Under the pieces are notes generated by a model. That model did no database searches and had not been told where the DNA came from. It worked only from the letters and a program-made list of their open reading frames with translations. Of a stretch of 64,000 nucleotides of DNA, positions 17,969-27,930 are shown one piece after another. Both the position numbers and the translations under genes were made by a program. Numbering within the stretch: position 1 is the stretch's first letter; every line of letters begins with the position of its first letter. The stretch lies in the NCBI GenBank assembly GCA_963784425.1, contig CAWARM010000015.1, positions 124,001-188,000 of the forward strand, in the 5' to 3' direction. Source of the stretch: SHZL01 sp963784425. GTDB lineage: Bacteria; Pseudomonadota; Gammaproteobacteria; Xanthomonadales; SZUA-36.

Positions 17969-19882
17969 TTACTTTGGCGCAAACAGGTGCTCGATCTTCA
18001 CCACTGTAAGCGGATGGTAACCGCCCTTGAGTTCTTCGAACGTGGCTCTGGCCCACTCGGCATCTTCGCCATTGGCAACGAGCGCGGCGTATACCGGTTC
18101 GATCAGGCGCGTACGGCCGTAGCGGCCAAGGTAAGTGCGCATGGCTTCGTAGGCGGGAAGGTGCCGCCGCGCCGCGACCTGCGTGAACCAGGTGCGGCCG
18201 ATTTCCGCGTTGCGCGACTGGCTAAGGCCCAGCAGTTCATCCAGCTCGGTCAATTGCCCGGTCGACAAGTCAGGCGGCAAAGCCTTGATGAAATACACCG
18301 TTGCCTGCGGGCTCCACGTGTCAAATGGCAGTTCGCTTGAAGGCAGTTCTCCGCTGGACCAGTTGCGCGCCGCGGCAGCAGCACTATCGAGGCTGGCGGA
18401 AGTTGGCAAAAGGGCGGTGGCAGGGACGCCCGGCTGGTACAACCACTCTTCCACCTGCTCGCGAGTATAGATACCCGGGTGTTGCTGCAACAGGTTTGTA
18501 TCGATGTAGTCGAGGAATTGTTCGCTGCTGATGCTCTGCATGGCGAAATGATTGAAGTACGCGGCCATGTAAGCATCGAATACCTCGCGGCCAAACCGTG
18601 CTTCCAGGTTTTCCAGGAACAGCGCCCCCTTGGAGTAATGCAGCGTGCCCTGCCCCACATCGGGATCGCCCTGGGAAAACACCGGCGCCAGGGCCTGCAT
18701 CTCGCTCGGCACCGTGGCAAGGCTTTCCTGCAGGTCCTGGTAGGAAAGCAGGCGTTCCTCATCGCTGCGTTCTTTGCCGTACAACACTTCCATCAGGCGG
18801 GATTCCACGTAGGAGGTGGTGCCCTCATTCAGCCAGATATCACGCCAGGTCTTGTTGCTCACCAGGTTACCGGACCAGGAATGGGCCAATTCGTGGGCAA
18901 TGACGGAAACCAGGCTGCGGTCTCCAGCCAGCAACGATGGAGTAATGAAGGACAGGCGAGGATTTTCCATGCCACCGAAGGGAAAACTCGGCGGCAGGAT
19001 CAACAGGTCATAGCGTCCCCAGCGGTAGGGGCCATACGTGGCTTCAGCCGCATCCAGCATGTTCTGCGTATCGGCGAATTCCCAGGCTGCAGCCGGCAGC
19101 ACTTCCGGCTCGGCATACACGCCGGTGTCCGGGCCGAAGGGCGCAAAAGACAGGTTACCGACCGCGAGCGCCAGCAGGTAGGAAGGAATGGGCTGGGGCA
19201 TGGAAAAATGATACTCGCCCTTACGTTCCGCGCCCGGCACTCCAGCCAGGGGGTCATTGTCTGCGCTCATCACGGCCAGAAGTTGCGGGGGCGTGTGTAT
19301 GGTCGCCTCGTAGGTCACGCGCATGCCCGGAGTGTCCTGCAGTGGCACCCAGCTGCGCGCATGAATGGACTGGGACTGGGTGAACATGAAAGGATGTGCG
19401 CCGCCGGCGGTCAACTCGGCCGGCAACCACATCAGGGCCGATGCATTGGGTCCGGTGTGGTATTCAATGCGCAGCCGGAACTCGCCGGGAGAGGTAAAAT
19501 CGTCCGGCAGCTCAATGACCAGTGGCTCACCCATCACCGGGTCGCTCTCGCCCAGCCGGTAGTCAAGATCAAGCGCATCACCGCCCGGTTGGAGAAGTTG
19601 CACCGCACCGATAACCAGTCCCCGACTGTCGAGCACAAGCTGCTTCGCCTCAGGAACGATCCGGTTCATGTGCAACACGACGCTACCGCGCAGTTCGGTG
19701 GCAGCGAAATCCACCTCGAGGTCGAGATCCAGGTGGCGGGTGGAAAATTCACGCGTGTTGGCAAAAGAAAAATAATCGTGCGCAGGATCGTAAGTGTCAG
19801 CCGGGTGCTCCTGCCCACAAGCCGCTGTAAGCACACAAGGGGCATCATCAAGACGACCAGCAGAGGCCAGGCGTTGCGCATG
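17969..19882 (-). CDS. M1-family aminopeptidase lipoprotein, leader frameshifted
   Basis: The main frame (17969-19834) encodes a 621-residue gluzincin with the M1 hallmarks: GGMEN at 287-291 and the zinc site His314-Glu315-His318 (HELAHSWSGNLV) with Glu337 (WLNEG). That frame opens at a GTG with the bare lipobox LTAAC and no hydrophobic leader. The leader is in the next frame: ATG at 19882 after a strong ribosome site (AGGAG), reading MRNAWPLLVVLMMPL. One missing base near 19840, in a GGGG run on the plus strand, would join them into a normal lipoprotein signal. So the true start is probably 19882 and the gene carries a one-base deletion, real or artefactual. It would trim N-terminal residues of peptides in the periplasm. 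Confidence 0.82.
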   Translation of the reverse strand, partial: HAQRLASAGRLDDAPCVLTAACGQEHPADTYDPAHDYFSFANTREFSTRHLDLDLEVDFAATELRGSVVLHMNRIVPEAKQLVLDSRGLVIGAVQLLQPGGDALDLDYRLGESDPVMGEPLVIELPDDFTSPGEFRLRIEYHTGPNASALMWLPAELTAGGAHPFMFTQSQSIHARSWVPLQDTPGMRVTYEATIHTPPQLLAVMSADNDPLAGVPGAERKGEYHFSMPQPIPSYLLALAVGNLSFAPFGPDTGVYAEPEVLPAAAWEFADTQNMLDAAEATYGPYRWGRYDLLILPPSFPFGGMENPRLSFITPSLLAGDRSLVSVIAHELAHSWSGNLVSNKTWRDIWLNEGTTSYVESRLMEVLYGKERSDEERLLSYQDLQESLATVPSEMQALAPVFSQGDPDVGQGTLHYSKGALFLENLEARFGREVFDAYMAAYFNHFAMQSISSEQFLDYIDTNLLQQHPGIYTREQVEEWLYQPGVPATALLPTSASLDSAAAAARNWSSGELPSSELPFDTWSPQATVYFIKALPPDLSTGQLTELDELLGLSQSRNAEIGRTWFTQVAARRHLPAYEAMRTYLGRYGRTRLIEPVYAALVANGEDAEWARATFEELKGGYHPLTVVKIEHLFAPK

Positions 19883-19916
19883 TGAAAAACTCCTGCTTGG
19901 AAAAACGTGGAAACCC

Positions 19917-19929
19917 TATAATCCCATGA
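19917..19929 (+). promoter_or_regulatory. Possible -10 element directly before glnE start
   Basis: A perfect TATAAT (19917-19922) stands only 3-7 nt before ATG codons at 19926 and 19929. If used, transcription would begin about at the ATG, giving a leaderless message. No -35 hexamer at a good distance was found (TTGGAA is 14 nt upstream), so this may be chance. Confidence 0.25.
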
Positions 19930-22720
19930 TGTCCGGCAGCAACACAATTTCGCATTGGCACCAGGTTCCACCAGCCAGTCGCTGCCTCACAGCGACTGGC
20001 ACACGTGCGGTATTGCAGCCCGTTTGCCGCCGGCATGCTCGACCGCTATCCCCAATGGGCTACGGGCCTGGACGAACACCAGCCTCCCCGCCGGGCTGCC
20101 CTGGATGAAGAGATAAGGGAATTTGGGCTGGATGCCGGCCTGCGGCGGATTCGTAACGTAAGTTGCTGCGCATCATCTGGCGCGACCTGTGTGATCTGGC
20201 GGCGCTGGATGAGACTTTTGCCGACCTCACGTCCCTGGCTGAGTTATGCCTGTCCGCCGCCATGGAATACCACAACCGGGCGCTTGAGGAAAAATTCGGC
20301 ACTCCGCTTGATAGCGACGGAATTGAACAAGGCCTGGCAGTAATCGGCTTGGGCAAGCTCGGCGGCGGGGAGCTCAACCTGTCGTCCGACATCGACATCA
20401 TCTTCTGCTATCGCAGCACGGGTGAGTGCCGCGCAGGTGGTCCGCGCAACTTGTCCAGCGAGGAGTTCTTCATTCGCCTCGCGCGGGCGGTGATTAGCAG
20501 CCTCTCGGACGTGACAGCGGACGGTTTCTGTTTTCGGGTCGATACCCGTTTACGCCCTTTTGGTGATTCCGGGCCGCTGTGTTCCAGCCTCGCCGCACTG
20601 GACCAGTACTACCAGCGTGAAGGCCGTGATTGGGAACGCTATGCCCTGATCAAGGCACGGCCGGTAGCGGGCGACCTTTCATTGGGCAGGGAGCTGCTGC
20701 GCCAGGTTCACCCATTCGTGTACCGCCGCTATATCGATTTCACTGCCATTGAAGCCTTGCAAGACATGCATGCTGCTGTCATCGAGGATGCACGCCGCCG
20801 TGACCGCCTCGATGACATCAAGCGCGGGCCGGGAGGAATTCGCGAGATTGAATTCCTGGCCCAGTGTTTCCAGTTGCTGCGCGGCGGACGCGAACCCGTT
20901 CTGCAAACCCCCTCACTGGTGCAGGCACTGTCAGGTATAGCGGAACTGGGCCTGATCAACGCGGAGACACTGGTGGACATCCGCGCCGATTATGTCGATC
21001 TGCGCCGCCTCGAAAACCGCATCCAGGCCCAGCACGATCAGCAAACCCACAGCATTCCAACGGGTGATGATCTGCAGCGCCTTGCCTGTGCCTGTGGCAC
21101 AGCCACTGTATCGAACCTGATGGACCAGGTTGCGGCAGTGCGCCAACGCGTTACGCAACGCTTCCACGCCATATTCCCCTCGCAGCCAGCACCTTCCGCT
21201 GAGCCGAAGTGGGTCGAAGTCTGGCGGCATGCGCAAACCGATCAACAGGCTTCCGGCACGGACGAGGCGCTGCATGATGATCAGCCCCTGGCGGTATTCC
21301 TGCGCAGCCTTGAGCGCCTTGCACTCAGCCAGCGCGCACGGCGACGGCTGGACCAGTTCATGCCGGTCCTGCTGCACCGGCTCGACCGGCTGTCGCTGGA
21401 AAACCGCATTCTGCACCGGGTGTACGACCTGGTGCTGGCCATCTGCCAGCGCAGCCCTTACCTCGTGTTGCTGGTGCAAAACGCGGCAGCGCTCGACCGG
21501 ATGGTTGAGCTGTTTGCCCGCAGCGAGTGGATTGCCGCCAGCGTGATTCGTTTCCCTGCGTTGCTGGATGAGCTGATTGATCCGTCTTTGGGTCGCCAGA
21601 TTCCGGCCGCCGCGGACCTGCTGCAGAGTGTCACGCGCCTGCTGAGCGCGGGCCAGGAGACCGAAAGTGTGCTGGCTGGCTTGAACTATCTCAAGCTGGC
21701 AACCTCCCTGCGTATCGCCGTTGCGCAGCTGGCTGGAACGATTGACAGCCAGGAGGCACAGTCCGGCTTATCCAGCCTGGCGGCAGCGGTATTGCATGGA
21801 GTGCTGCGTCTGGCCACCCGGGAAATCGAGTCACGGCATGGCCACATGGAACGGTACCAGATGCAGATAATTCCGGGGATGAGCCCGGAAATGCGCCGCG
21901 TAACACCCTGGCTATCATTGCCTACGGTAGCCTGGGCGCAAGTGAGCCCGGGTATGAATCCGACCTCGACCTCGTGTTCCTGTTCGCGTCCCCGCTAAGC
22001 GTCTCCAGCGGCACGCCGGCCGGCAAAGGCAGCCTTCCCGCCGAGCGCTACTATGCGCGACTGGCCCAGCGCGTTCTCAGTCTGCTGACGGCAATGAGCC
22101 CTTCGGGCAGGCTATACCCGGTCGATACGCGCCTGCGACCTAACGGGCGGGCCGGTTCACTGGTCAGTTCACTGGATGCTTTTGCCGAGTACCAGCTCAA
22201 CCAGGCCTGGACCTGGGAGCTGCAGGCGCTGACCCGGGCCCGTTTCGTTGCCGGCGCCAGGTCAACTGCGGATCAGTTCTGTCGCATACGCCGCCAAGCC
22301 CTTATGCGACCAAGACAGGAGGCGGAGTTGTGCTTTGAACTGGCCGACATGCGTAACAGGATGGTGCTGGAACTGGCGGGCAAGGAGGACTCTGCTGACC
22401 CCAAGCACCAATCGGGCGGCCTGGTCGATATCGAGTGGGTTGCGCAACTCGGGGTCCTGGCCAGGGCATCGGACTCACCCGCGCTGGTGCAGGAAACCAG
22501 CATACCCGGGCAGTTGCACGCCCTGGTTGAGATCGGCTGGTTGTCGGCTGCCGATGCACACACGCTGCAAGTGACCGCGCAGGCTCTGCATCAACAGCGC
22601 ATGCTGCAGACCCTGGTCCCTGGCGAGGAACGCACAGCCGTTGATACCTCCGCTTCAGCCGCGATATTTGCCCGGCTGCTGGGAGGCAAAACCCGCCGGG
22701 CTCCCGCTTCACCAGTCTGA
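19929..22720 (+). pseudogene. glnE: Glutamine synthetase adenylyltransferase/deadenylase, frameshifted
   Basis: About 930 codons cover the whole of GlnE, the enzyme that adenylylates and deadenylylates glutamine synthetase. The first nucleotidyltransferase domain is present (GLGKLGGGELNLSSDIDIIF) as is the second (AYGSLGASEPGYESDLDLVF), but they lie in different frames. Conserved sequence shifts at about 20157 (LRRIRN to LLRIIWRDL) and about 21897 (to NTLAIIAYGSLG); each fits one base lost from a CC pair. The extreme N-terminus also does not match the frame of the ATG at 19926/19929: conserved sequence around SPFAAGMLDRYPQW is in the frame of a GTG at 20005, so a third shift is likely. The clean conservation between the breaks suggests recent damage or sequencing error, not old decay. 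Confidence 0.83.
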
Positions 22721-22820
22721 CGCCGATACGCCCCGCTGGACAATTCCCTGACATTCGCCACGGCCCGTGCCGTAGAATAGGCACAGAAAACCAAGTGCTA
22801 CCGTTTCTGGAGATTCCACC

Positions 22821-23030
22821 GTGACCAACGCCACCGATGCAGCAGACGCAAAACTGCACAACGCCAATACACAGAATATCTTCCAGGTAAGCCGCGTTGA
22901 CCTGCCTTTGTCCTGCCCTACGCATGAGCAGAGGCTGTGGAATTCACATCCGCGTGTTTACCTCCCCATCGAGAAAACAGGCCAGGCCACCTGCCCTTAT
23001 TGCAGCACACGTTACGTGCTGATTGACTAA
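22821..23030 (+). CDS. Zinc-finger domain protein (zf-CHCC type)
   Basis: A 69-residue protein from a GTG at 22821 with TGGAG upstream. The C-terminal half carries LSCPTHEQRLWNSHPRVYL and ends CPYCSTRYVLID, matching the CHCC zinc-finger family related to mitochondrial complex I subunit NDUFS6. In gammaproteobacteria such small proteins are common, with no established role that I know. It starts 100 nt after glnE and ends 21 nt before the glycosyltransferase gene on the same strand. Confidence 0.8.
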   Translation: MTNATDAADAKLHNANTQNIFQVSRVDLPLSCPTHEQRLWNSHPRVYLPIEKTGQATCPYCSTRYVLID

Positions 23031-23051
23031 AGCGCTTTACCCGCCACTCCC

Positions 23052-24176
23052 ATGCATGTTGTCCAAGCCCTGGCATCGCTGAATCTGGGCGGATCAGAGC
23101 TGGTTGCCACCGAGCTGTCGGAGCACCTGGTGCGATGCGGACACCGGGTTACCGTAATTTCTGCCGGTGGCCCTTTGCAACAGCGCATTGATGCATGCGG
23201 TGCGGCGCGCCTGCCCTGGCCGATTGGAAAGAAAAGCCTCGCCACGCTGCTATACATCAAGCATCTTGCGGCCTGGCTCGAGCGCGAGCAGCCCGACGTG
23301 CTGCATGTACACTCAAGGCTTCCGGCCTGGATCTGCCGCCTTGCCCTGCGCCGTCTTGATCCATCCCGGCGACCGGTTTTCATCACCAGCATGCACGGGC
23401 ACTACTCAGTCAATCGCTACAGCGCCGTGATGGCCCGGGGTGATCGCGTCGTGGCGGTATCCGAACACATTCGCGAATACGCATTGTATAACTACCCGGT
23501 GGCCGACCCGGCGCGGGTGGTCACGATTCATGGCGGTACCAGCCCGGAGGCTTTTCCCTACGGCTACCGCCCTGAGCCGCAATGGTTCAGCCGCACCTTC
23601 GCCGAGTTTCCGCAATTGCGTGGTAAGCGCCTGCTGTGCCTGCCGGGCCGCCTGTCGCGCTACAAGGGCCACAGTGTTTTTCTTGAACTGATTGCTGCAC
23701 TGGCAATTGAATTTCCCGATATTCACGGGGTGGTTGTGGGCATGGCCAGGCCGGGTTCGCGCTTTCGCAGTGAACTCGAAGGGCTGGCCTCGCGCAACGG
23801 CATTCCGGACCGGATTACCTTCGTTGGCGCACGCCTGGATATGCGCGACTGGATGGCGGCATCAGACATCGTCTTCAGCCTGTGCAGCGATCCGCCGGAA
23901 GCGTTTGGCCGTACCGTGCCGGAAGCCCTGCGTTTGGGCGTCCCGGTGATCGCATGGAACCACGGAGGAGTACAGGAAGTGCTGGCCGAAATGTTTCCCG
24001 CCGGGGCAGTCTCACCGGACCAGCCCGCCGAGCTGTTGCTCCGCGCCCGGTCATTTCTGCGCACCCCGCCGGCGGTTTCACCCAACTCCGCATTCCTGCT
24101 GGAGGATTCCATGAACCTGACTTTGCACCTGTATCAGCAAGCCATCCAGGAACGCACCAAGGAGGCCAATGCATGA
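23052..24176 (+). CDS. Glycosyltransferase family 4 (GT-B fold)
   Basis: A 374-residue cytoplasmic glycosyltransferase. The N-terminal Rossmann domain starts with MHVVQALASLNLGGSELVA, the usual glycine-rich acceptor-side loop. The C-terminal domain contains GRLSRYKGHSVFLEL and the donor-binding EX7E region PPEAFGRTVPEALRLGVPV. It overlaps the O-antigen ligase-like gene by 4 nt (ATGA), so the pair probably works on the same cell-surface glycan. An LpxL-type gene and waaA nearby point to lipopolysaccharide. Acceptor and donor are not readable. Confidence 0.9.
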   Translation: MHVVQALASLNLGGSELVATELSEHLVRCGHRVTVISAGGPLQQRIDACGAARLPWPIGKKSLATLLYIKHLAAWLEREQPDVLHVHSRLPAWICRLALRRLDPSRRPVFITSMHGHYSVNRYSAVMARGDRVVAVSEHIREYALYNYPVADPARVVTIHGGTSPEAFPYGYRPEPQWFSRTFAEFPQLRGKRLLCLPGRLSRYKGHSVFLELIAALAIEFPDIHGVVVGMARPGSRFRSELEGLASRNGIPDRITFVGARLDMRDWMAASDIVFSLCSDPPEAFGRTVPEALRLGVPVIAWNHGGVQEVLAEMFPAGAVSPDQPAELLLRARSFLRTPPAVSPNSAFLLEDSMNLTLHLYQQAIQERTKEANA

Positions 24177-25435
24177 AGCTGCTCATCCGTCGCTTTCAAG
24201 ATGAATGGCCCAGTTGGGCTGCCGTGTCGTTCATCGCCTTGCTGCCCTTTCACCGCCTGGCAGAAATTCCCCTGTCCTTGTTTGCGCTGGCCCTGCCCTT
24301 TTTGCTGGCCAGGGAGCAGTACCGCCAGTCATTACGAAAGGCTGCGCATTTCCTGGTTCCGCTGTTCCTGTGTTTCTGGTTGCCGATGGTGATATCCAGC
24401 CTGGATTCCATGGCACCACGGGTAAGTTGGCTGCACTGTCTTGAAGATTTGCGTTTCCTTGCCGCAACGCTATCCATGGCTGCGCTGTTGCACTCATCCT
24501 CGGCGCGCTGGCGCGTGCTGCGCTGGACATCTTTCCTGCTGCTGTTCTGGGCGGCGGACGGCTTTGTGCAGTTGCTGCTGGGCCGTGATGTCTTCGGCAT
24601 AGCCATGCACGCCGACCGGCTTAATGCCCTGTTCATGGAAAAATACCAGTTTTACGGCCCCACCCTGGCCATGCTCTCACCCTTGCTGCTGGAATATGCC
24701 CGCCGCGAATGGCGCCCCTGGGCCTGGGCCGCTTCATTTACCCTGGTGCTCGGCGCCGTGCTGATTTCCGGCATGCGTTCGGGCTGGCTGAGCATGGCCA
24801 TCGTGCTGGCCACCTATTTTGTGTTGATGCTCAAACGGGAAAACCTCGAACTCAGGCGCACCATGCTGATAGTCCCCGTCCTGGCCGTACTCATAGCCGC
24901 GGGCAGCTATTTCGCCTCACCCGTGTTTCAGCAGCGCGTGGAACTGACCCGTGCCTTGTACGAAGGCACGGGGGAGTCGCTGGACTATGCATCATCCTAT
25001 CGTTTACCAATATTCATCACGGCCATCAAGATGTACCAGCACCACCCGGTGAACGGCGTGGGGGTGCGGGCTTTCCCGGTGGCCTACATGAAGTACGCCG
25101 CCAAGGATGACATCCATATCGCCAAATCCGGCGGTGTTTCCGGCGCCGTGCATGCACACAACGTGGTGCTGGAAGTCATGTCGGATACCGGCAGCATCGG
25201 CTTGTTCGGCCTGATCCTTGCGTTTGTACTGGCCATGCGCAGCTGGAAGCACACCAGCCCGGCGCAACGCCAGGACGCTTATCCGTTTGCGCTGGCGATA
25301 GCACTTATCCTGTTCCCGCTGAACTCGCACTTTTCGGTATATGGCACCTACACCTCATCTCTGGTGTGGTTCCTGGTGGGATTGTGGGCTGCTAGCCTGC
25401 GCGACAGCGTGGCCCTGGCAGGGTCACAGCGATGA
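24173..25435 (+). CDS. O-antigen ligase/polymerase family membrane protein
   Basis: A 420-residue polytopic inner-membrane protein. The ATG at 24173 follows an ideal ribosome site (AAGGAGG) and overlaps the upstream stop; longer upstream frames are ignored. About ten hydrophobic segments are seen, with ISGMRSGWLSMAIVLATYF and a large periplasmic loop holding HPVNGVGVRAFP and GAVHAHNVVLEVMSDTGSIG, as in WaaL/Wzy-type proteins. It is expected to transfer or polymerise glycan at the periplasmic face. Ligase and polymerase cannot be told apart here. Confidence 0.85.
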   Translation: MKLLIRRFQDEWPSWAAVSFIALLPFHRLAEIPLSLFALALPFLLAREQYRQSLRKAAHFLVPLFLCFWLPMVISSLDSMAPRVSWLHCLEDLRFLAATLSMAALLHSSSARWRVLRWTSFLLLFWAADGFVQLLLGRDVFGIAMHADRLNALFMEKYQFYGPTLAMLSPLLLEYARREWRPWAWAASFTLVLGAVLISGMRSGWLSMAIVLATYFVLMLKRENLELRRTMLIVPVLAVLIAAGSYFASPVFQQRVELTRALYEGTGESLDYASSYRLPIFITAIKMYQHHPVNGVGVRAFPVAYMKYAAKDDIHIAKSGGVSGAVHAHNVVLEVMSDTGSIGLFGLILAFVLAMRSWKHTSPAQRQDAYPFALAIALILFPLNSHFSVYGTYTSSLVWFLVGLWAASLRDSVALAGSQR

Positions 25436-25513
25436 GCGCAGGATAGCCGCCGTGATAAGCGCTACAGTGAGTGCGAAAAAAAGTCGCAGCAATGTCCTTG
25501 TGATGCCATTCAT
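25424..25513 (-). CDS. Candidate 29-residue membrane peptide
   Basis: A short frame from the ATG at 25513 with a fair ribosome site (GGGAG 7 nt upstream). The product begins MNGITRTLLRLFFALTVALI and is one hydrophobic helix with an arginine-rich start. It lies 27 nt downstream of the LpxL-type gene on the same strand, and its end overlaps the 3' end of the O-antigen ligase-like gene. It could equally be chance. Confidence 0.3.
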   Translation of the reverse strand: MNGITRTLLRLFFALTVALITAAILRSSL

Positions 25514-25540
25514 ATTCTGCTCCCGTGGTTTTCCCGCACA

Positions 25541-26503
25541 TCAGGCATAAAACCCTTCCTCTCCGTCAGGTCGTGTCTTGAAGCGACGATGAATCCACCA
25601 GTATTGCTGGGGCGCAGAGCGAATGTGCTGCTCCATGATAGCGTTTACCCGTGTCAGGTCTGCTGTGGCATCCGGCCCCGGAAACGACTCCAGGGCCGGC
25701 AGGAACCTGATGGTATAGCGCCGCGCTGCTTCATCATAAACCGGAAACATGGGAACCACTGCACAGCCAGTTATTTGTGGCAGGCGGTGTGTGGCCAACA
25801 AGGTCGCAGTCTGGATACCGAACAGCGGCGCAAACACGCTTAGTTCGCGACCAAAGTCCTGGTCAGGCGCGTACCACACCAGCCCGCCATTACGTAGCAG
25901 CCTGATGGCATGGCGCATTTCGCGTTTGCTGATCATCGAAGCGGCAAACAGCCGCCGCCCGCGGTTCTGGTACCACTCCAGCACCGGGTTTCTCAGCGGA
26001 CGGTAAATTCCGCTGGCGGGCCGGTCCCGCCCCAGGCTAAGGGCCATGAGCCTGGCGCCAATTTCGAGGCAACTCACATGTGCCGTCACCAAAAGGACTC
26101 CGCGGCCACCCGCCCTGGCCGCGTCGACATGTTCCAGGCCCTCGCTGCGGCATATGCGGCGCATTCGCTCATCGGAAGCCGACCATGCCCAGGCAATTTC
26201 GAACACCGCCCGGGCCAGTGCGCGGAAGCTGTCAAGCAGCAACCGCTCCCTTTCGCTTTTCTGCATAACAGGAAAACAGCGTTCAATGTTACGCCGTGCA
26301 ATCGCGCGCCGACCCTTCATCAGCATACGCATCAGGGACGCCAAAGGCACGGCCAGTGCCAACGCCAGCCACTGCGGTGTTTTGCCCAACAACCAGAGTA
26401 GGCCCACGGCCAGCCACGTGGGCAGGTTGCGCAAAGTGCAGCGGGGCCGGGGTGGGTCGGTTGGTGACGGAGACATGGCTGGCACAATCATAGGCATTGG
26501 CAT
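25541..26503 (-). CDS. Lipid A biosynthesis late acyltransferase (LpxL/HtrB family)
   Basis: A 320-residue inner-membrane acyltransferase that adds a secondary acyl chain to Kdo2-lipid A. The start at 26503 has AAGGA close upstream. After an N-terminal hydrophobic segment (WLAVGLLWLLGKTPQWLALA) the HX4E catalytic motif is present (AHVSCLEIGARL), then RPLRNPVLEWYQNRGR and WYAPDQDFG, all diagnostic. The C-terminus holds YWWIHRRFKTRPDGE. It is divergent from waaA, whose product makes its likely substrate. Acyl-chain preference is not readable. Confidence 0.93.
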   Translation of the reverse strand: MPMPMIVPAMSPSPTDPPRPRCTLRNLPTWLAVGLLWLLGKTPQWLALALAVPLASLMRMLMKGRRAIARRNIERCFPVMQKSERERLLLDSFRALARAVFEIAWAWSASDERMRRICRSEGLEHVDAARAGGRGVLLVTAHVSCLEIGARLMALSLGRDRPASGIYRPLRNPVLEWYQNRGRRLFAASMISKREMRHAIRLLRNGGLVWYAPDQDFGRELSVFAPLFGIQTATLLATHRLPQITGCAVVPMFPVYDEAARRYTIRFLPALESFPGPDATADLTRVNAIMEQHIRSAPQQYWWIHRRFKTRPDGEEGFYA

Positions 26504-26640
26504 ATTGTCCTTGCTTACGCTGCTGAGTCCAAGCGTTGGCGCTCACCCCTGTGTTTTGTCTGGGCCCCGGCCTGCAACGCCCGGTGATATACCCCAGTGA
26601 TATACTTTTTAGGGAACAGGCGAGACAAGGGCCACTAGAC

Positions 26641-27930
26641 GTGTACACGGTGTATAAACTCGCCAGCTACTTCTTCGCGCCATTGCTGTTGTTGCACCTG
26701 GGATGGCGCAGCCTGCGCGAAGCGGAATACCGCCGCCGCTGGCGGGAGCGTTTTGCCCTGTCCCCTCAGGCGCTGACGCCCGGGGGCATCGTGGTACATG
26801 CGGCTTCCGTGGGCGAGGTTAATGCGGCAACGCCCCTGGTCCTTGCGTTGCTGTCACGCTACCCCGGCCTGCCTTTGTCGCTTACCTGCTTTACCCCGAC
26901 CGGCTCAGCCCGGATCCGGGCAGTGTTTGGTGCGCAGGTGCAGCATGTGTATATCCCGCTGGATCTGCCGGGTTGTGTGCAACGCTTTTTCCGCCACGCA
27001 CAACCCCGCTTGCTGATCGTCATGGAAACAGAAATCTGGCCCAACCTCTATCATGCCGCGGCGCAACACAACATAGCCATATTGCTGGCCAATGCCCGCA
27101 TTTCCGACAAATCCTTCCCCCGCTTCCAGCGCGTGCGCAGACTCATGGGCGATACCCTGCTGCAGGTCAGTTGCATCGCAGCGCAAAGCGAAAGCGACGC
27201 CAGGCGTTTTGCCGCGCTTGGCGCCGATCCTGCCCGCATCACGGTTAGCGGCAATCTCAAGTTTGAATCAAAGCTACCCCCCGCACTGCATGAGCAGGGA
27301 CAGGCACTGCGGCGGGCCTGGGGTGAGCAGCGGCCCGTATTCCTTGCTGCCAGCACCCATGAGGGCGAGGAAAGCCAGGTGCTGGAAGCCTTCCAGGGGG
27401 CGCTGAAACGCTTCCCGGCAGCTCTGCTGATCCTTGCGCCGCGTCACCCGGAACGCTTCCCGCAGGCAGCCCAGCTCGCCCGTGCAAGTGGTCTGTCGGT
27501 GCATCTTTTCAGTGCAGGCCTACCCTGTCCTGCTTCGGTCCAGTGCCTGGTACTAGACGCCATGGGGGAATTGCTGCGGTTTTATGCGGCTTGCGACGTG
27601 GCATTTGTTGGTGGCAGCCTGGTTGCAGTCGGCGGCCATAACATGCTTGAGCCGGCGGCCTTGTCGGTACCGGTGCTGTTGGGCCCACACACGTTTAACT
27701 TTGCCGATATCAGCCGTGAATTGCTGGCTGCAGGTGGTGCGAAACAGGTTCTCACTGCAGCGCAACTGGAGCACTGCGTGTGCGAGTTGCTGGGTGATGC
27801 CGCCTTGCGGCAACGGATGGGATCTGCCGGACTGGCGCTGGTTGCACAAGGCCAGGGTGCGCTGGCGCGTACCCTGGAAATTACCGACCGCCTGCTGGTA
27901 GGCGGTCGCAACCCGAAGCTATTGCAATAG
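26641..27930 (+). CDS. waaA: 3-deoxy-D-manno-octulosonic acid (Kdo) transferase
   Basis: A 429-residue membrane-anchored GT30 enzyme that transfers Kdo to lipid IVA. The GTG at 26641 is chosen because it puts the product in register with the family: a hydrophobic anchor (YFFAPLLLLHLG), then the catalytic Glu59 in HAASVGEVNAATPLV. Other marks are METEIWPN, SGNLKFE, FLAASTHEGEE and the C-terminal FVGGSLVAVGGHNMLEPAAL. An upstream in-frame ATG at 26536 would add 35 residues unlike the family. Its stop lies in a hairpin shared with tolC, with which it is convergent. Confidence 0.94.
   Translation: MYTVYKLASYFFAPLLLLHLGWRSLREAEYRRRWRERFALSPQALTPGGIVVHAASVGEVNAATPLVLALLSRYPGLPLSLTCFTPTGSARIRAVFGAQVQHVYIPLDLPGCVQRFFRHAQPRLLIVMETEIWPNLYHAAAQHNIAILLANARISDKSFPRFQRVRRLMGDTLLQVSCIAAQSESDARRFAALGADPARITVSGNLKFESKLPPALHEQGQALRRAWGEQRPVFLAASTHEGEESQVLEAFQGALKRFPAALLILAPRHPERFPQAAQLARASGLSVHLFSAGLPCPASVQCLVLDAMGELLRFYAACDVAFVGGSLVAVGGHNMLEPAALSVPVLLGPHTFNFADISRELLAAGGAKQVLTAAQLEHCVCELLGDAALRQRMGSAGLALVAQGQGALARTLEITDRLLVGGRNPKLLQ

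Noticed and set aside
18479..19885. Long open frame on the plus strand opposite the M1 aminopeptidase
   Set aside because: It is an antisense shadow of a well-conserved gene, without family features or ribosome site.
20005..22720. GTG at 20005 as the true start of an intact glnE
   Set aside because: The frame breaks again at about 20157 and 21897, so no single start gives the full enzyme.
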